Part shown: piece after piece, positions 4,995 to 5,531 of the stretch
Numbering within the stretch: position 1 is the stretch's first letter
Layout of the letters: every line of letters starts with the position of its first letter
From: an uncultured Acetobacteraceae bacterium
GTDB taxonomy: Bacteria; Pseudomonadota; Alphaproteobacteria; Acetobacterales; Acetobacteraceae
Length of the DNA stretch: 5,531 bases
Direction of reading: 5' to 3'
NCBI GenBank assembly: GCA_903839965.1
Contig: CAIMEK010000956.1
Span: 1 to 5,531 of the forward strand
Translations under genes and position numbers: made by a program
Notes under the pieces: model-generated
What the model was told of the DNA's origin: nothing
What the model saw: the letters and a program-made list of their open reading frames with translations, nothing else
Databases searched by the model: none

Positions 4995-5531
4995 ATGACA
5001 ACGACGATCCATGGCATCGCCCGCTCGCGCGCGATCCGCAACCTGTGGATGGCCTATGAGCTGGGCATCCCGTTCGAGCACGACCAGGTTGGCTTCGGCC
5101 CGGACGGCAGCCGCTCGGCGCGGTTCCTGGCGATCAACCCGAACGGCCACGTTCCGGCCCTGACCGACGACGGCATCGTGCTGTGGGAATCGCTGGCCAT
5201 CAACCTTTACCTCGCCAAGAAGGCCGGCGGCCCGCTGGCCCCCGCCTCGGTTGCCGAGGACGGGCTGATGACCATGTGGAGCTTCTGGGCGGCCACCGAG
5301 GTGGAGCCGCACGCGGCCCCGGCGCTTTACCACAGCATCAGCTATGCCCCCGAGAAGCGCGACCCGGCGGTGGTCGAGCGGGCATTGGAGGCGCTGAAAG
5401 CGCCGCTGGTGGTGCTGGAGCAGGCGCTGGTGAAGGGCGGCGGCACTCTGGTGGGCGGGCGGTTCACGGTGGCCGACCTGAATCTCGTGTGCGTGGTGTT
5501 CTACCTGCGCGGCACGCCGCAGGCGCTGGCC
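4995..5531 (+). CDS. Glutathione S-transferase family protein, 3' end cut off
   Basis: This is a cytosolic GST-fold protein, typically conjugating or using glutathione in detoxification or in aromatic and organic-acid breakdown. It has 179 codons from the ATG at 4995 to the right edge with no stop; bacterial GSTs are usually 200-230 residues, so most of the protein is present. Seen: an N-terminal thioredoxin-like domain (about 1-77) with NPNGHVPAL (48-56, Pro54 as the cis-proline) and LWESLAINLYLA (63-74, E65-S66 as the glutathione-binding pair). An all-helical domain follows from about 88, with FTVADLNL (157-164) holding the N-capping T-x-x-D motif. The catalytic position near the first helix is unclear: S11 in ARSRAIRN is the only nearby Ser, and there is no Tyr or Cys. 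It lies 265 nt after the MarR gene on the same strand with its own ribosome-binding site, so it could be transcribed separately. Whether it belongs to the same pathway is not shown. Confidence 0.92.
   Translation, partial: MTTTIHGIARSRAIRNLWMAYELGIPFEHDQVGFGPDGSRSARFLAINPNGHVPALTDDGIVLWESLAINLYLAKKAGGPLAPASVAEDGLMTMWSFWAATEVEPHAAPALYHSISYAPEKRDPAVVERALEALKAPLVVLEQALVKGGGTLVGGRFTVADLNLVCVVFYLRGTPQALA

Noticed and set aside
4770..5333. Minus-strand frame of 187 codons overlapping the GST gene
   Set aside because: It is Arg/Pro/Ala-rich and antisense to a clear GST sequence with conserved motifs.

Overview
This window comes from a GC-rich bacterial chromosome, roughly two thirds G+C by eye with strong G/C third positions. 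The gene content (mandelate-racemase-type enzyme, anion:cation-symporter MFS carrier, Dpp/Opp-type permeases, MarR regulator, glutathione S-transferase) suggests a soil- or plant-associated alpha- or betaproteobacterium. The genus cannot be read from the sequence. The window holds six protein genes, two of them cut by the window edges. No tRNA, rRNA, CRISPR array, insertion sequence or phage gene was seen.

Layout. Four genes run leftward (minus strand) from a divergent control region at about 4125-4237. In transcription order they are a DppB-type ABC permease (3120-4124), a DppC-type ABC permease (2257-3123, overlapping the first by 4 nt), an enolase-superfamily enzyme of the mandelate racemase/muconate lactonizing group (866-2050), and an ACS-family MFS carrier (start at 788, running off the left edge). 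A MarR-type regulator (4238-4729) runs rightward from the same control region. A glutathione S-transferase (4995 to beyond 5531) follows it on the plus strand.

How the parts fit together (inference). The leftward cluster looks like an uptake-plus-catabolism operon for an organic or sugar acid. The two permeases would be the membrane channel of an ABC importer, the enolase-superfamily enzyme would act on an alpha-proton of a carboxylate, and the MFS carrier would be a second route for the same or a related anion. The divergent MarR protein is the obvious candidate regulator. The ABC system is incomplete here: neither a solute-binding protein nor an ATPase is visible, and the permease gene leads the operon.

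Points of most interest: the enolase-superfamily enzyme appears to have Asn where mandelate racemase has its catalytic Lys166, while the metal ligands and the His/Asp dyad are kept. The 206-nt gap between the permeases and the enzyme contains a 13-bp interrupted stem-loop and a second hairpin. The gap in front of the MFS gene carries repeated GGTGCGG heptamers about one helical turn apart. The divergent promoter region has a 14-bp palindrome overlapping a perfect TTGACA.
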